Counted from the first letter of the stretch, positions 1 to 6,486 are shown. The stretch is 12,121 bases of DNA from Lactobacillus sp. (GCA_031263385.1 JAISFX010000031.1:1-12121); one strand, 5' to 3'. Translations and numbers: made by a program. The notes: generated by a model not told the origin, from the letters alone.

Positions 1-5
1 CTTTC

Positions 6-50
6 AAAAAAAACATTCTCTATTCTAGGCTTAGAATAGAGAATGTTTTT
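6..50 (-). terminator. Intrinsic terminator downstream of the 275-residue protein gene
   Basis: Positions 9-27 pair perfectly with 32-50 (19 bp) around a 4-nt loop (28-31). The outer pairs are an A-tract and a T-tract, so the hairpin is followed by a run of T on either strand. On the minus strand the T-run (complement of 6-13) lies about 28 bp past the stop codon of the gene ending at 78, which suits rho-independent termination of that gene. The symmetry means it could also stop transcription arriving from the left of the window. Confidence 0.85.
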
Positions 51-77
51 GCTTTGTACAAGAAGTTTTTGTTAATA

Positions 78-905
78 TTACTTTTTATTATTATAAATGC
101 TTGCCAGATTTAAATAACCGCTGGCCAACATGTCTGCCGTTGCAGAATATTTTGATGCCTGAATCTCAAGAGCATTTACGGCAGAAAGAGTTCCCGTATA
201 ATCTGTTGTTAACGGAATCTTGGAAATTGTTTTATTTTTATAGTCATCCGATGCTGTCTCGGTAACGATATAGTCATGCTTATAGGTTGTTCCTACCTGC
301 ATTTGCAGTGCATAAGCTATCTCTTCTTTTACGGGAGTGTCATCATCACGAGAGACCTTTACGTAATAGTCCCCTTTCTTGGCTTTATATTCGCCGGTAA
401 GCATCTCGTTAGCAGCTTTATACTCTTTTGAGCCATACTCAGCGTGGCTGTCTGCTACAAGAACCTCTTTACCGTTTTTAACTGTATAAACTTGAAGGCG
501 AAGGCCCGGGGCCTCATTTTCCATAATGCTGTAATTGGTTGCGGCAGCGGCTTTCTCAGCCTGCTTTTTGGCCCAACCCTCAGGGTCAATCATTTTTTCG
601 GCGGCGTCAAGAGCATCTGCATATTTAGAAAGGTCTAAAACAGGCTCATTACCAGTAGAAGATGTGGACTTTAGAGAAAGCTTCATCTTACCGTTGGACT
701 GAACCTGAACCTTGTACATGTCAAGAGCATCATACTTCGCACCAAGCTTTGCAACTACGTTAGTACGTGAGTAATTGAGTCGCAAATAACCTACATCGCG
801 AGCGTTCGAAAAAATCTCATCGACATTGTTCATATCGACGATGGTCTTTTCCCAGCTTCCCTTACCGTCTATAAGGTTGCCGGCACTTGGAATTGTTGTT
901 GCCAT
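78..905 (-). CDS. Unrecognised 275-residue protein with PPC-like beta segments
   Basis: I do not recognise this family. The protein has no signal peptide and no membrane helix. Two stretches have the feel of bacterial pre-peptidase C-terminal (PPC-like) beta domains: residues about 36-80 (a 'DMYKVQVQSNGKMKLSL' strand pattern) and about 136-205 (a 'GDYYVKVSRDDD' pattern followed by a 'YALQMQV' strand). An Ala/Lys-rich helical segment (about 95-125) lies between them, and the last 30 residues look like an amphipathic helix ending in NNKK. The ATG is preceded by a near-perfect Shine-Dalgarno (GGAGGT, 5 nt upstream), the best RBS in the window, so high expression is plausible. A promoter candidate sits just upstream and a strong terminator follows, so the gene is probably monocistronic. 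Lack of a Sec signal together with beta-rich repeats would fit a cytoplasmic protein, or one exported by the flagellar or a type I route; that is speculation. Confidence 0.8.
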   Translation of the reverse strand: MATTIPSAGNLIDGKGSWEKTIVDMNNVDEIFSNARDVGYLRLNYSRTNVVAKLGAKYDALDMYKVQVQSNGKMKLSLKSTSSTGNEPVLDLSKYADALDAAEKMIDPEGWAKKQAEKAAAATNYSIMENEAPGLRLQVYTVKNGKEVLVADSHAEYGSKEYKAANEMLTGEYKAKKGDYYVKVSRDDDTPVKEEIAYALQMQVGTTYKHDYIVTETASDDYKNKTISKIPLTTDYTGTLSAVNALEIQASKYSATADMLASGYLNLASIYNNKK

Positions 906-929
906 TTCTTACCTCCTACCCCAGATTTA

Positions 930-958
930 ATAGTAGCATAAAAACCCATTTAGTACAA
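930..958 (-). promoter_or_regulatory. Candidate sigma-70-type promoter for the 275-residue protein gene
   Basis: On the minus strand, TTGTAC (958-953) and TACTAT (935-930) are separated by 17 nt, about 24 nt before the ATG. The match is moderate (3/6 and 4/6). The -35 box lies inside a 7-bp AT-rich inverted repeat (948-964) that overlaps the upstream gene's stop codon, so the same DNA could instead act as a weak terminator of that gene. The strong RBS and isolated terminator support independent transcription. Confidence 0.4.
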
Positions 959-963
959 CTAAA

Positions 964-2559
964 TTATTGATATATTAACTTATATAAAGAGAACACCTTG
1001 GCACTGCGACGAAGGGCTTTCTCGCCAAGATAATCAAATTTATACTCTGTTTTTTCGAGCTTTTCCTTGACTTCGTCTTTTACCAAAATTTCCTCATTAT
1101 AGCTATTGTCAAAAACATCTAAAATAATTTCTCTGGCATCTTCCCCAAAAAGATCGGGATAAGCCAGTATATTAATTCTGTTATCAAAAACAACATTTTC
1201 GTCATTGATATCTTCAGTTAATGCATCAAATTCTCTAAAAAAGCGGATTGAGAAATCAAACGCATTGGCTAAAGATGAAAATTTTAATGAATAAATATTC
1301 TCAAACATAGACACATCGCGGCCTTCAAACTTGCTCCCCAGCCTTCTGACAACATCTTCTACCATAGCTTTAACCTGATGGACAACATCCTCACCGATTT
1401 CATCAAACTCGTCTTCACGCTCTATGGAAGAAAGCAGATTTACAGCACATTCAAATGGCTGAGACATATATGGAGAAGCAGATGCAGGCTTTATCTTGTC
1501 GGGGTTATTGGCATCAACGTCCTGATCTTCCCAACGTTTAAAGGCTTTTCTTAAAACATCAGGATTGAAAGGTCTCTCTTTTAGCAGGCGGGCAACCATA
1601 TAAGCTCCTACGCCAGTAAGGAACATGGCCGCATTGTTCTCATTATAGGCTCTTTTGGCCTCATAAAAGCCTTCTAGGTCTACACCATCGCCGTCCATTA
1701 TCTGAAAGGCTTCATAAAGAAGAGAGTTTGCCTCGGTAAGGCTTAGGTTTGCCTTGCGGGAAAGTTCTAGACAGCCCCCAAAAATCAGAAATTTTATGCC
1801 TAGCTTGCTATAGCCGCTACCGATTTTGTCTCTGTTCTCAAGGTTATTAATAACTTGCCCCAAAAACTCTACAATATAACGTTTATAGGCCAGAGGTGCT
1901 TCAGGTGTTATGGGAGCAATGGATGGGTCTATGTCATCATTAAGGCGGTAGCGTTTGACAAGATTGTCAGCGTAAGAATATATTCTTCTTTCGGTAACAG
2001 GAGCATCAAAGCCGGAGGCATCAAACACATGCCAAGGCACTTTTCTAACGACTAAAGGAATGGCGGTGAGCAAAAACAGGCAGAAAAACAACACTGAGAG
2101 GGTTATTTCTTGCTTGTCTTCGGGAACGAACTCCTCAATTAAGGGGGTTAGAAGTGTCACAAATAAATTGGCAAATACCAAACAAAATATGATAATTGCA
2201 ATGAGGGTTACAAGTGCGCCGGCAATATTTTGGCGACCAACAGGTCTAGACTCTTTCTTAGAAATCTTATTGGTCACTATTTTTTTCTTAATCTTCTTGT
2301 TGTTGGCGGCCGCTTTTTTCTTTTTGGCAATGGCACTAATGTTTTTGGCTGCACTGCCAGAGACATATTCAACCGATTCCATATAGCGGTTGCTCTCGAC
2401 ATCAAAGGATTCTCTTATGATTCGGACGGGGATGTTTCTCTTCTCGAGCTTTTTACGCAGCTCAAAGGCCCTGTCGCGCTGATCTGCTGGGAATCTCTCC
2501 TCTAAACGCCAGGTACTACTACTCTGTGAGTAAACTTCATAATGTGTTATCGTTACCAT
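964..2559 (-). CDS. Two-helix membrane protein with a degenerate nucleotide-cyclase-like C-terminal domain
   Basis: The 531-residue product starts at the ATG at 2559, which has an AGGTGA Shine-Dalgarno; a TTG 7 codons upstream has no RBS. Order of parts: an N-terminal soluble domain (1-68, 'HYEVYSQSSSTWRLEERF...'), a Lys-rich linker (about 79-103), two membrane helices (about 112-133 and 142-161), a long soluble middle region, and a final domain of about 110 residues. The pattern of that last domain (an FSSLANAFDFSIRFF helix, a strand 'RINILAYPDLFGED', then '...ILVKDEVKEKL...YKFDYLGEKALRR...VFSLYKL') resembles the end of class III adenylate/guanylate cyclase domains. The metal-binding Asp residues and the usual G-H-T-G-like motif are not apparent, so it is probably non-catalytic. 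Topology would place both soluble ends in the cytoplasm. It follows the L31 terminator, so expression depends on readthrough or on a promoter I cannot see. The cyclase assignment is inference from pattern. Confidence 0.75.
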   Translation of the reverse strand: MVTITHYEVYSQSSSTWRLEERFPADQRDRAFELRKKLEKRNIPVRIIRESFDVESNRYMESVEYVSGSAAKNISAIAKKKKAAANNKKIKKKIVTNKISKKESRPVGRQNIAGALVTLIAIIIFCLVFANLFVTLLTPLIEEFVPEDKQEITLSVLFFCLFLLTAIPLVVRKVPWHVFDASGFDAPVTERRIYSYADNLVKRYRLNDDIDPSIAPITPEAPLAYKRYIVEFLGQVINNLENRDKIGSGYSKLGIKFLIFGGCLELSRKANLSLTEANSLLYEAFQIMDGDGVDLEGFYEAKRAYNENNAAMFLTGVGAYMVARLLKERPFNPDVLRKAFKRWEDQDVDANNPDKIKPASASPYMSQPFECAVNLLSSIEREDEFDEIGEDVVHQVKAMVEDVVRRLGSKFEGRDVSMFENIYSLKFSSLANAFDFSIRFFREFDALTEDINDENVVFDNRINILAYPDLFGEDAREIILDVFDNSYNEEILVKDEVKEKLEKTEYKFDYLGEKALRRSAKVFSLYKLIYQ

Positions 2560-2578
2560 AAATTCACCTAAAAAACAC

Positions 2579-2612
2579 AAAAAACCTGCCGCTATTGTAA
2601 TAGCAGCAGGTT
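2579..2612 (-). terminator. Rho-independent terminator of rpmE
   Basis: Positions 2583-2596 pair with 2599-2612 (AACCTGC arm, one C/A mismatch, then GCTATT/AATAGC, with a tight turn). On the minus strand the stem is followed by six T and then GTG and six more T. It lies about 35 bp past the L31 stop codon and just upstream of the RBS of the cyclase-like gene. Confidence 0.85.
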
Positions 2613-2646
2613 AATAAAACGCTAAATTTACGTTTAGGATGCTAAA

Positions 2647-2886
2647 TTATGATGCATCTGCAGGTTTGTTAAGAGACAAATTACCAAATTTGTTCTTGAA
2701 CTTAGACAACTGACCACCTGTATCAATCAAACGGTGAACGCCTGTCCATGCTGGGTGAGACTTAGGATCAATTTCCAAAGTCATAACATCGCCAGCCTTG
2801 CCCCAAGTGCTTTTTGTTTTCATTTTGCTTCCGTCACTCATTACATAAGTAATTTCGTGATAATCAGGATGAATACCTTTTTTCAT
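2647..2886 (-). CDS. rpmE: 50S ribosomal protein L31 (zinc-independent type)
   Basis: This 79-residue protein matches bL31 throughout: the N-terminal '[20 protein letters not shown]', the '[25 protein letters not shown]' core, and the '[12 protein letters not shown]' tail. The CxxC zinc-ligand cysteines of the C+ type are absent, so this is the zinc-free form and is not expected to act as a Zur-controlled zinc store. L31 sits in the central protuberance of the 50S subunit and bridges to the 30S. A GGAGA Shine-Dalgarno lies 8 nt before the ATG. The gene has a good promoter candidate upstream and a clear terminator downstream, so it can be expressed as a single transcript even though it follows the OmpA-like gene on the same strand. 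Confidence 0.97.
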   Translation of the reverse strand: MKKGIHPDYHEITYVMSDGSKMKTKSTWGKAGDVMTLEIDPKSHPAWTGVHRLIDTGGQLSKFKNKFGNLSLNKPADAS

Positions 2887-2932
2887 CTTATTTTCTCCAT
2901 AAAATTCTTTTCTTAAACTGAAAATTTAAGTC

Positions 2933-2961
2933 CTTATACATTAGGGCGATATTTAAAGCAA
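2933..2961 (-). promoter_or_regulatory. Promoter of rpmE
   Basis: On the minus strand TTGCTT (2961-2956) is followed after exactly 17 nt by TATAAG (2938-2933), with 4/6 and 5/6 matches to the sigma-70 consensus. This leaves a leader of about 40 nt before the ATG at 2886. No obvious leader hairpin is seen. Confidence 0.55.
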
Positions 2962-2977
2962 GCTTTTTTTTGCGAAA

Positions 2978-3823
2978 TTATTTAATTTCTTCTATCTCTA
3001 CAACGCCTTTTTTGCTTTCGTCATCTGTGATATTTATGACCTTGATGCTGAAGTTTTTGAAACCCTTGCTCAAAAGGTATGAACGAACATCTACTGCGCG
3101 GTTCAGGCTTTGTCTCTTCTTTTTGAAGCTATCTTCGCCATTGTCATAGTTGTAAGAGTATATGGCGATTTTGTTTGTTTGAGGGTTAACAAATGTAGCA
3201 ACAATACTGTCTAAGAGGCTTTTCTTAACATCTGTAAGCTCTGTATCTTCATCTGCGAAGTATATTTTATGAGTATCAAGCCTGGTGTCTACGGCAGGAG
3301 TTGCTGATGTTGCTGGGATTAAAGGCTCTACGACCTTTTCCTCAGCATCTGCAATAGCAGCACGCTCGATATCTTCAGGCTCTGCTTTTGCTTCTTCATT
3401 ATTAAAACTAGATATAACGCTCAATTCTATAGATTCTTCAACCACAGGGGCCTCTTGAATAACAGGCTTGTTTTCCTTAACAGCGATGAATGGTTCAACC
3501 ACAGGCTCTGCAACAACAGGAAGAGTTTCTTTTGGTTTAGCAGGAATTACTATCAGGTCTTCTTTTACCTGTACAACAGGTTTGGTCTCAACCTTATTTA
3601 CGACAGTTTTCTCTTTTTTAGGAGCTGCTTTCTTAGCCTTAGGTCTTGGCTTTGGCTTTACAACATCTTCTTTGTTAATTATCGGGAATTTTGGCTGATT
3701 TTGCCTTATTACCGGTGCACCGAGAGAATTTAGAACAGACATGTCGACAAATACATCGTCATCTGCTCTTGCTGTAGCTGTAAAAGCAAAAATTCCTAAA
3801 GTAAGTATAAGCAAACCGCGCAT
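2978..3823 (-). CDS. Secreted OmpA-like protein with Lys/Pro/Val-rich linker
   Basis: The 281-residue protein begins with a typical Sec signal peptide (hydrophobic core at residues 4-18, likely cleavage after ARA at 20). A long low-complexity region follows (about 55-170), rich in Lys, Pro, Val and Glu ('KPKPRPKAKKAAPKKEK'). This looks like the extended periplasm-spanning linkers of TonB or OmpA-like proteins. The last 100 residues resemble a C-terminal OmpA peptidoglycan-binding domain: a strand 'HKIYFADEDTELTD', a helix, a strand 'NKIAIYSYNYDNGED', and then 'LNRAVDVRSYLLSKGF', which corresponds to the family's LSxxRAxxVxxYLxxxG signature with its Arg kept. The domain is divergent, so binding to diaminopimelate is likely but not certain. 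It lies 18 bp after the IMPase-like gene with an ACGGAG RBS, so it is probably co-transcribed with efp. Confidence 0.8.
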   Translation of the reverse strand: MRGLLILTLGIFAFTATARADDDVFVDMSVLNSLGAPVIRQNQPKFPIINKEDVVKPKPRPKAKKAAPKKEKTVVNKVETKPVVQVKEDLIVIPAKPKETLPVVAEPVVEPFIAVKENKPVIQEAPVVEESIELSVISSFNNEEAKAEPEDIERAAIADAEEKVVEPLIPATSATPAVDTRLDTHKIYFADEDTELTDVKKSLLDSIVATFVNPQTNKIAIYSYNYDNGEDSFKKKRQSLNRAVDVRSYLLSKGFKNFSIKVINITDDESKKGVVEIEEIK

Positions 3824-3841
3824 GGTGAATTCTCCGTAAAA

Positions 3842-4648
3842 TTATTTATGAAGAGAATCATAAACCCTTTTGTTTAAATTTGCATTAACAGCGATTAAGT
3901 CTCCGCTCTTTAAGATAAGGTTATATCCATCTTCATTCAAATCTTTTTGATTCAGCTCATAAACATAGCCGCCAGCCTCCTTAACGATGAGGATTCCGGC
4001 AGTTACATCTTCTTCTCTGTTATTTAAGCTGACTGAGGCATCAAGCTTGCCTGAAGCTACCAAAGCCAAGTCCAGACTGATGGCACCAAAGCATCTTAAA
4101 TATGGAGTAGCTGAGATTATTTTATCATGAAGATTATTATATTCACTAATATTTTTCTTAAAAGAAACATTTGTGGATATAACCGCGTTCTTAAGCTCTT
4201 TATTAGCTGACACTCTTAAACGCTCAGCATTTCTTACGCCCTCTCTGTAAGCCCCTTTGCCTTTTTCAGCAAAGAACATCTCGTCTGAAATAGGGTTATA
4301 AACAATGCCGGTAATAGGGTCGCCATTGTTGCAGGCTGCTACAGAAACAGCAAAATGAGCGATGCCTCTGGCAAAGTTATCTATTCCGTCGATAGGAGAG
4401 ATTACAAAATATGGGCCTTTAGGGGCTGGTTTGCCGGCTTCTTTATAAGCGAAATCAGGACGAACCTTAGAAAGCTCTTTTTTAAGTTCTCTTTCAATTT
4501 TGCCATAGGCTGAGGCAATAAAGTTCTTATAATCTTTGACAGATGACTGAAGTTTTTCAATCTCATTAAAATCGCGGTTAAGGGAATTTGATGCCTTTTT
4601 AACAGCGTCTAACAAGAGATTGCTAAGAGGAGAAACAGATGAAAACAT
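3842..4648 (-). CDS. Inositol-monophosphatase-like protein lacking catalytic residues
   Basis: The 268-residue protein follows the IMPase/SuhB fold from end to end: 'RDFNEIEKLQSS' near the start, 'FVISPIDGIDNF' (81-92), 'PITGIVYNPISDEMFFAEKGKGAY' (111-134), 'CFGAISLDLALVASGKLDA' (186-204) and 'DVTAGILIVKEAGG' (214-227). Several active-site positions are changed. The first Asp of the DPxDGTxN motif is Ser84, the Thr is Ile89, and the Asp of the upstream 'AD' motif appears to be Tyr48. Glu70, Asp87 and Asp214 remain. Loss of a metal-ligand Asp together with the water-activating Asp/Thr pair suggests a pseudoenzyme. SuhB of E. coli also acts in rRNA antitermination without needing phosphatase activity, so a structural or RNA-linked role is possible. 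The ATG overlaps the efp stop by one base (TAATG), which implies translational coupling. Confidence 0.88.
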   Translation of the reverse strand: MFSSVSPLSNLLLDAVKKASNSLNRDFNEIEKLQSSVKDYKNFIASAYGKIERELKKELSKVRPDFAYKEAGKPAPKGPYFVISPIDGIDNFARGIAHFAVSVAACNNGDPITGIVYNPISDEMFFAEKGKGAYREGVRNAERLRVSANKELKNAVISTNVSFKKNISEYNNLHDKIISATPYLRCFGAISLDLALVASGKLDASVSLNNREEDVTAGILIVKEAGGYVYELNQKDLNEDGYNLILKSGDLIAVNANLNKRVYDSLHK

Positions 4649-5211
4649 TATTTTGCTCTTTCAACATAGGTTACATCACCGGTTTCTACAACAATTTTCT
4701 CGCCAGTATTGATGAATGGAGGAACCATTACACGCACGCCGTTGTCAAGAATTGCCGGTTTGTAAGAAGATGTTACTGTCTGGCCTTTTAATGCTGGCTC
4801 AGTTTCTACAACTTCGCAAACTACCTGCTTAGGAAGCGCAACACTGATAGGCTTGCCGTCAATAAAGTTGATTTCAACTGTCATACCATCTGTAAGGAAA
4901 GGAAGAGAATCGCCTAAAATGTCATTAGGCATTGTGAATTGGTCATATGTTTCAGAATCCATAAATGTGAGACCAGTGCCGTCTTCAAACAAAAACTGAT
5001 TTGGTTTTTCTTCAACCATAAGTTTTTCTACGGTATCTTCTGTTCTGAAACGCTCGTTGGTTTTGGTGCCTTCTTCAACAGATTTCATCTCTACCTGCAT
5101 AAAAGCGCCGCCCTTGCCAGGTTTTACGTGCTGAGCCTTAACAATTGTCCAGCTTTTTCCTTTATACTCAATTACCCAACCAATTCTGATTGATCCTGCA
5201 GATTGTTTCAT
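4648..5211 (-). CDS. efp: Elongation factor P
   Basis: The 187-residue product has the normal EF-P length and three-domain build: a KOW-like domain (1-65), an OB domain (66-128) and a second OB domain ending 'VVVETGDVTYVERAK'. EF-P binds between the P and E sites of stalled ribosomes and speeds peptide bond formation at consecutive prolines. The loop that reaches the peptidyl-transferase centre reads 'HVKPGKGGAF', with a Lys at position 33 as expected for the EpmA/EpmB lysylation type rather than the Arg-rhamnosylation type. The ATG has an AGGAGA Shine-Dalgarno 8 nt upstream. It is followed without a gap by the IMPase-like gene. Clients may include the Pro-rich OmpA-like protein encoded two genes downstream. 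Confidence 0.97.
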   Translation of the reverse strand: MKQSAGSIRIGWVIEYKGKSWTIVKAQHVKPGKGGAFMQVEMKSVEEGTKTNERFRTEDTVEKLMVEEKPNQFLFEDGTGLTFMDSETYDQFTMPNDILGDSLPFLTDGMTVEINFIDGKPISVALPKQVVCEVVETEPALKGQTVTSSYKPAILDNGVRVMVPPFINTGEKIVVETGDVTYVERAK

Positions 5212-5235
5212 ATTCTCGGTCTCCTATTCACGATG

Positions 5236-5257
5236 TAAAAAAGCCCCAAAAAAGGCT
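5236..5257 (-). terminator. Weak candidate terminator or attenuator ahead of efp
   Basis: On the minus strand a short AGCC/GGCT stem (5254-5257 with 5242-5245) and 8-nt loop is followed by six T. With only 4 bp it is a poor terminator. It lies between the ThiE-like gene and efp, so partial termination in the efp leader is the most it can suggest. Confidence 0.25.
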
Positions 5258-5263
5258 CTAAAA

Positions 5264-5292
5264 TTTATAATTCTCTGGCAAGGTAATATAAA
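5264..5292 (-). promoter_or_regulatory. Candidate promoter for efp
   Basis: On the minus strand TTTATA (5292-5287) and TATAAA (5269-5264) are 17 nt apart, beginning just after the ThiE-like stop codon. The match is 4/6 and 5/6, in an AT-rich stretch where chance matches are common. It would place the start point upstream of the short hairpin at 5236-5257. Confidence 0.35.
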
Positions 5293-5294
5293 CT

Positions 5295-5813
5295 TTAGTT
5301 TTTGGCAACAAATTTTTTGTATTGAGTGTCTTTTAATATCACAATATCAACCCGCAAGTTGTTGATGTTAATGTCATCATCTTCTATTAACGCAGCAGAT
5401 TGGATTAAAAAGAAGTCATTATACCACCCTAAAAGCTCTTCGATATTTTCAATACCGTCCTTCCAGACCTTAAAAATGACGAAGTCGGGCTCTTGCTCAC
5501 TAACAAGCATTGCCTCGTGGCGACGGCTACGGGTGATTAGCCCTAATATTTTATCACCAAGGCGGCTTCTTATGTCTGCGACATCTTTTTTGATTTGTTC
5601 AGACTTGCTGAGGTCGCAGGTGATGCCGTCAAGATTGTTTTCTTTGCAGACTTCTATTGCGTTTTCACCTTTTACCAAAATTATTTTTTCGGAAAGAGAT
5701 GCCTTCTTGTAGAAGTCTTTGCTGAAAGAATCCGGCAGGATTACGCACTCTATACTGCTGTCTTTAAGAAGAGTATCATCCTCTGTGGTTATTTTTATTA
5801 TAAACTTATTCAT
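5295..5813 (-). CDS. Degenerate thiamine-phosphate-synthase-like (ThiE/TenI) protein
   Basis: The 172-residue product is shorter than ThiE (usually about 200-220). Its core follows the TIM-barrel pattern of the alphaproteobacterial ThiE-like proteins found near efp: 'AIEVCKENNLDGITCDLS' for the 'AGADGVHL' strand, and 'KILGLITRSRRHEAMLVSEQEPDFVIFKVW' for the 'VG.SxxxRHxAMxxGExGADYVxFG' segment. It ends in 'ELLGWYNDFFLIQSAALIEDD' and a short strand. The glycine-rich GADYVGFG-type phosphate site is not kept, and the C-terminal GGI phosphate loop is not seen, so thiamine phosphate synthase activity is unlikely. The start has an AAGG RBS. It faces the DUF4164-like gene across a divergent promoter region and is followed by efp. 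The family call rests on pattern only. Confidence 0.65.
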   Translation of the reverse strand: MNKFIIKITTEDDTLLKDSSIECVILPDSFSKDFYKKASLSEKIILVKGENAIEVCKENNLDGITCDLSKSEQIKKDVADIRSRLGDKILGLITRSRRHEAMLVSEQEPDFVIFKVWKDGIENIEELLGWYNDFFLIQSAALIEDDDININNLRVDIVILKDTQYKKFVAKN

Positions 5814-5831
5814 ACGACCTTACCAATATGC

Positions 5832-5860
5832 TTGAAAATCTTTAGGATAAAATATATTAT
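5832..5860 (+). promoter_or_regulatory. Promoter of the DUF4164-like/zapA/6S operon
   Basis: TTGAAA (5832-5837) and TATTAT (5855-5860) are separated by exactly 17 nt, with 4/6 and 5/6 sigma-70 matches. This is among the better promoter matches in the window. It gives a leader of about 32 nt before the ATG at 5899. Confidence 0.6.
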
Positions 5861-5883
5861 GCTGATATTAATTAATTGGACAA
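5855..5883 (-). promoter_or_regulatory. Candidate promoter for the ThiE-like gene
   Basis: On the minus strand TTGTCC (5883-5878) and CATAAT (5861-5856) are 16 nt apart, about 43 nt before the ATG at 5813. The -10 box occupies almost the same bases as the -10 of the rightward promoter, so the two would compete for polymerase. Confidence 0.35.
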
Positions 5884-5898
5884 GAGAAATTTGGTGAA

Positions 5899-6141
5899 AT
5901 GAGCGATATTTTGGCAGAACTTTCAGAAACAAAGCAGGCAATTGATGAGTTGAACGAGACTATCAAGGCAATTGATGACAAGATATTGTCAAAAAAAACC
6001 GAGCTTGAGAAAAAGCAAAGAGAAAACCAAAAAGAGCTGGCTTTGAAAAATGACAGCCTTAACGAGCTGAAAAAAACATCAAATGTCATTGTGGCAAACA
6101 TTGACGACATTGTGGCAAAATTAAGTAAGGTTTTGGAATAA
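5899..6141 (+). CDS. DUF4164-like coiled-coil protein upstream of zapA
   Basis: The 80-residue product is almost entirely one predicted coiled coil: heptad-like Leu/Ile spacing from residue 4 to 79, very rich in Lys, Glu and Asn, with no Pro or Gly breaks and no membrane helix. Short coiled-coil proteins of this kind (DUF4164) are known immediately upstream of zapA in alphaproteobacteria. Position and form suggest a ZapB-like partner in the divisome, but that role is inferred. The ATG has a GGTGA Shine-Dalgarno 2 nt before it. The stop codon is 3 nt from the zapA start, so the two are surely co-translated from one message. Confidence 0.85.
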   Translation: MSDILAELSETKQAIDELNETIKAIDDKILSKKTELEKKQRENQKELALKNDSLNELKKTSNVIVANIDDIVAKLSKVLE

Positions 6142-6144
6142 GAA

Positions 6145-6486
6145 ATGGCACAGGTTACAATAAGCGTAAACAACAGAGAATATGCCGTTGCTACAGAGGA
6201 CGGGCAAGAGGCGCGTATTTTGCAGTTGGCAAACCTTATGGATGATAAGGCTAAAATGTTTGCCGGAAGCGAAGGACAAATCAGCGAAAATATGATTCTG
6301 GTGATGATTGGTTTGCTTTTAGCTGACGAATTGACCGAATCTAAAAAGGGAAAATCAAGCAAAAAAGACGACGGAGCATCTGTGGATAAAAATCGAATCC
6401 TTGAAATTGATAAGCTTTTATCGAGTCTGATAAAAAGCACGTCGGATGAGCTAAAAGATATTGCAAATAAAATTGATTTATTGTAG
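6145..6486 (+). CDS. zapA: Cell division protein ZapA
   Basis: This 113-residue protein has the ZapA globular head ('AQVTISVNNREYAVATEDGQEARILQLANLMDDK', residues 2-35) and a long helix for dimer and tetramer formation ('ENMILVMIGLLLADELTESKK'). A Lys/Ser-rich break at about 70-80 precedes a final helix. ZapA bundles FtsZ protofilaments and links them to other Z-ring factors in the cytoplasm. A GGA-containing RBS overlaps the end of the upstream coiled-coil gene. The 6S RNA gene begins within a few bases of the TAG stop, the order known from many proteobacteria, so both are probably made from one primary transcript. Confidence 0.93.
   Translation: MAQVTISVNNREYAVATEDGQEARILQLANLMDDKAKMFAGSEGQISENMILVMIGLLLADELTESKKGKSSKKDDGASVDKNRILEIDKLLSSLIKSTSDELKDIANKIDLL

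Noticed and set aside
906..963. Sigma-54 or sigma-28 flagellar promoter upstream of the 275-residue gene
   Set aside because: Neither the GG-N10-GC nor the TAAA-N15-GCCGATAA pattern fits. The nearest GG and GC are 8 nt apart.
2060..2505. Overlapping plus-strand open frames
   Set aside because: They run antisense to the membrane and Lys-rich linker part of the cyclase-like gene and have no RBS. The hydrophobic stretches are complements of the Lys-rich segment.
2560..2580. TTG start extending the cyclase-like protein by 7 residues
   Set aside because: It lies in the terminator T-tract with no RBS, whereas the ATG at 2559 has AGGTGA at good spacing and starts the recognisable domain.
5868..6440. 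190-codon open frame on the minus strand
   Set aside because: It is antisense to the coiled-coil and zapA genes, is Ser/Phe-rich with no family pattern, and is a shadow of Lys/Glu-rich coding on the other strand.
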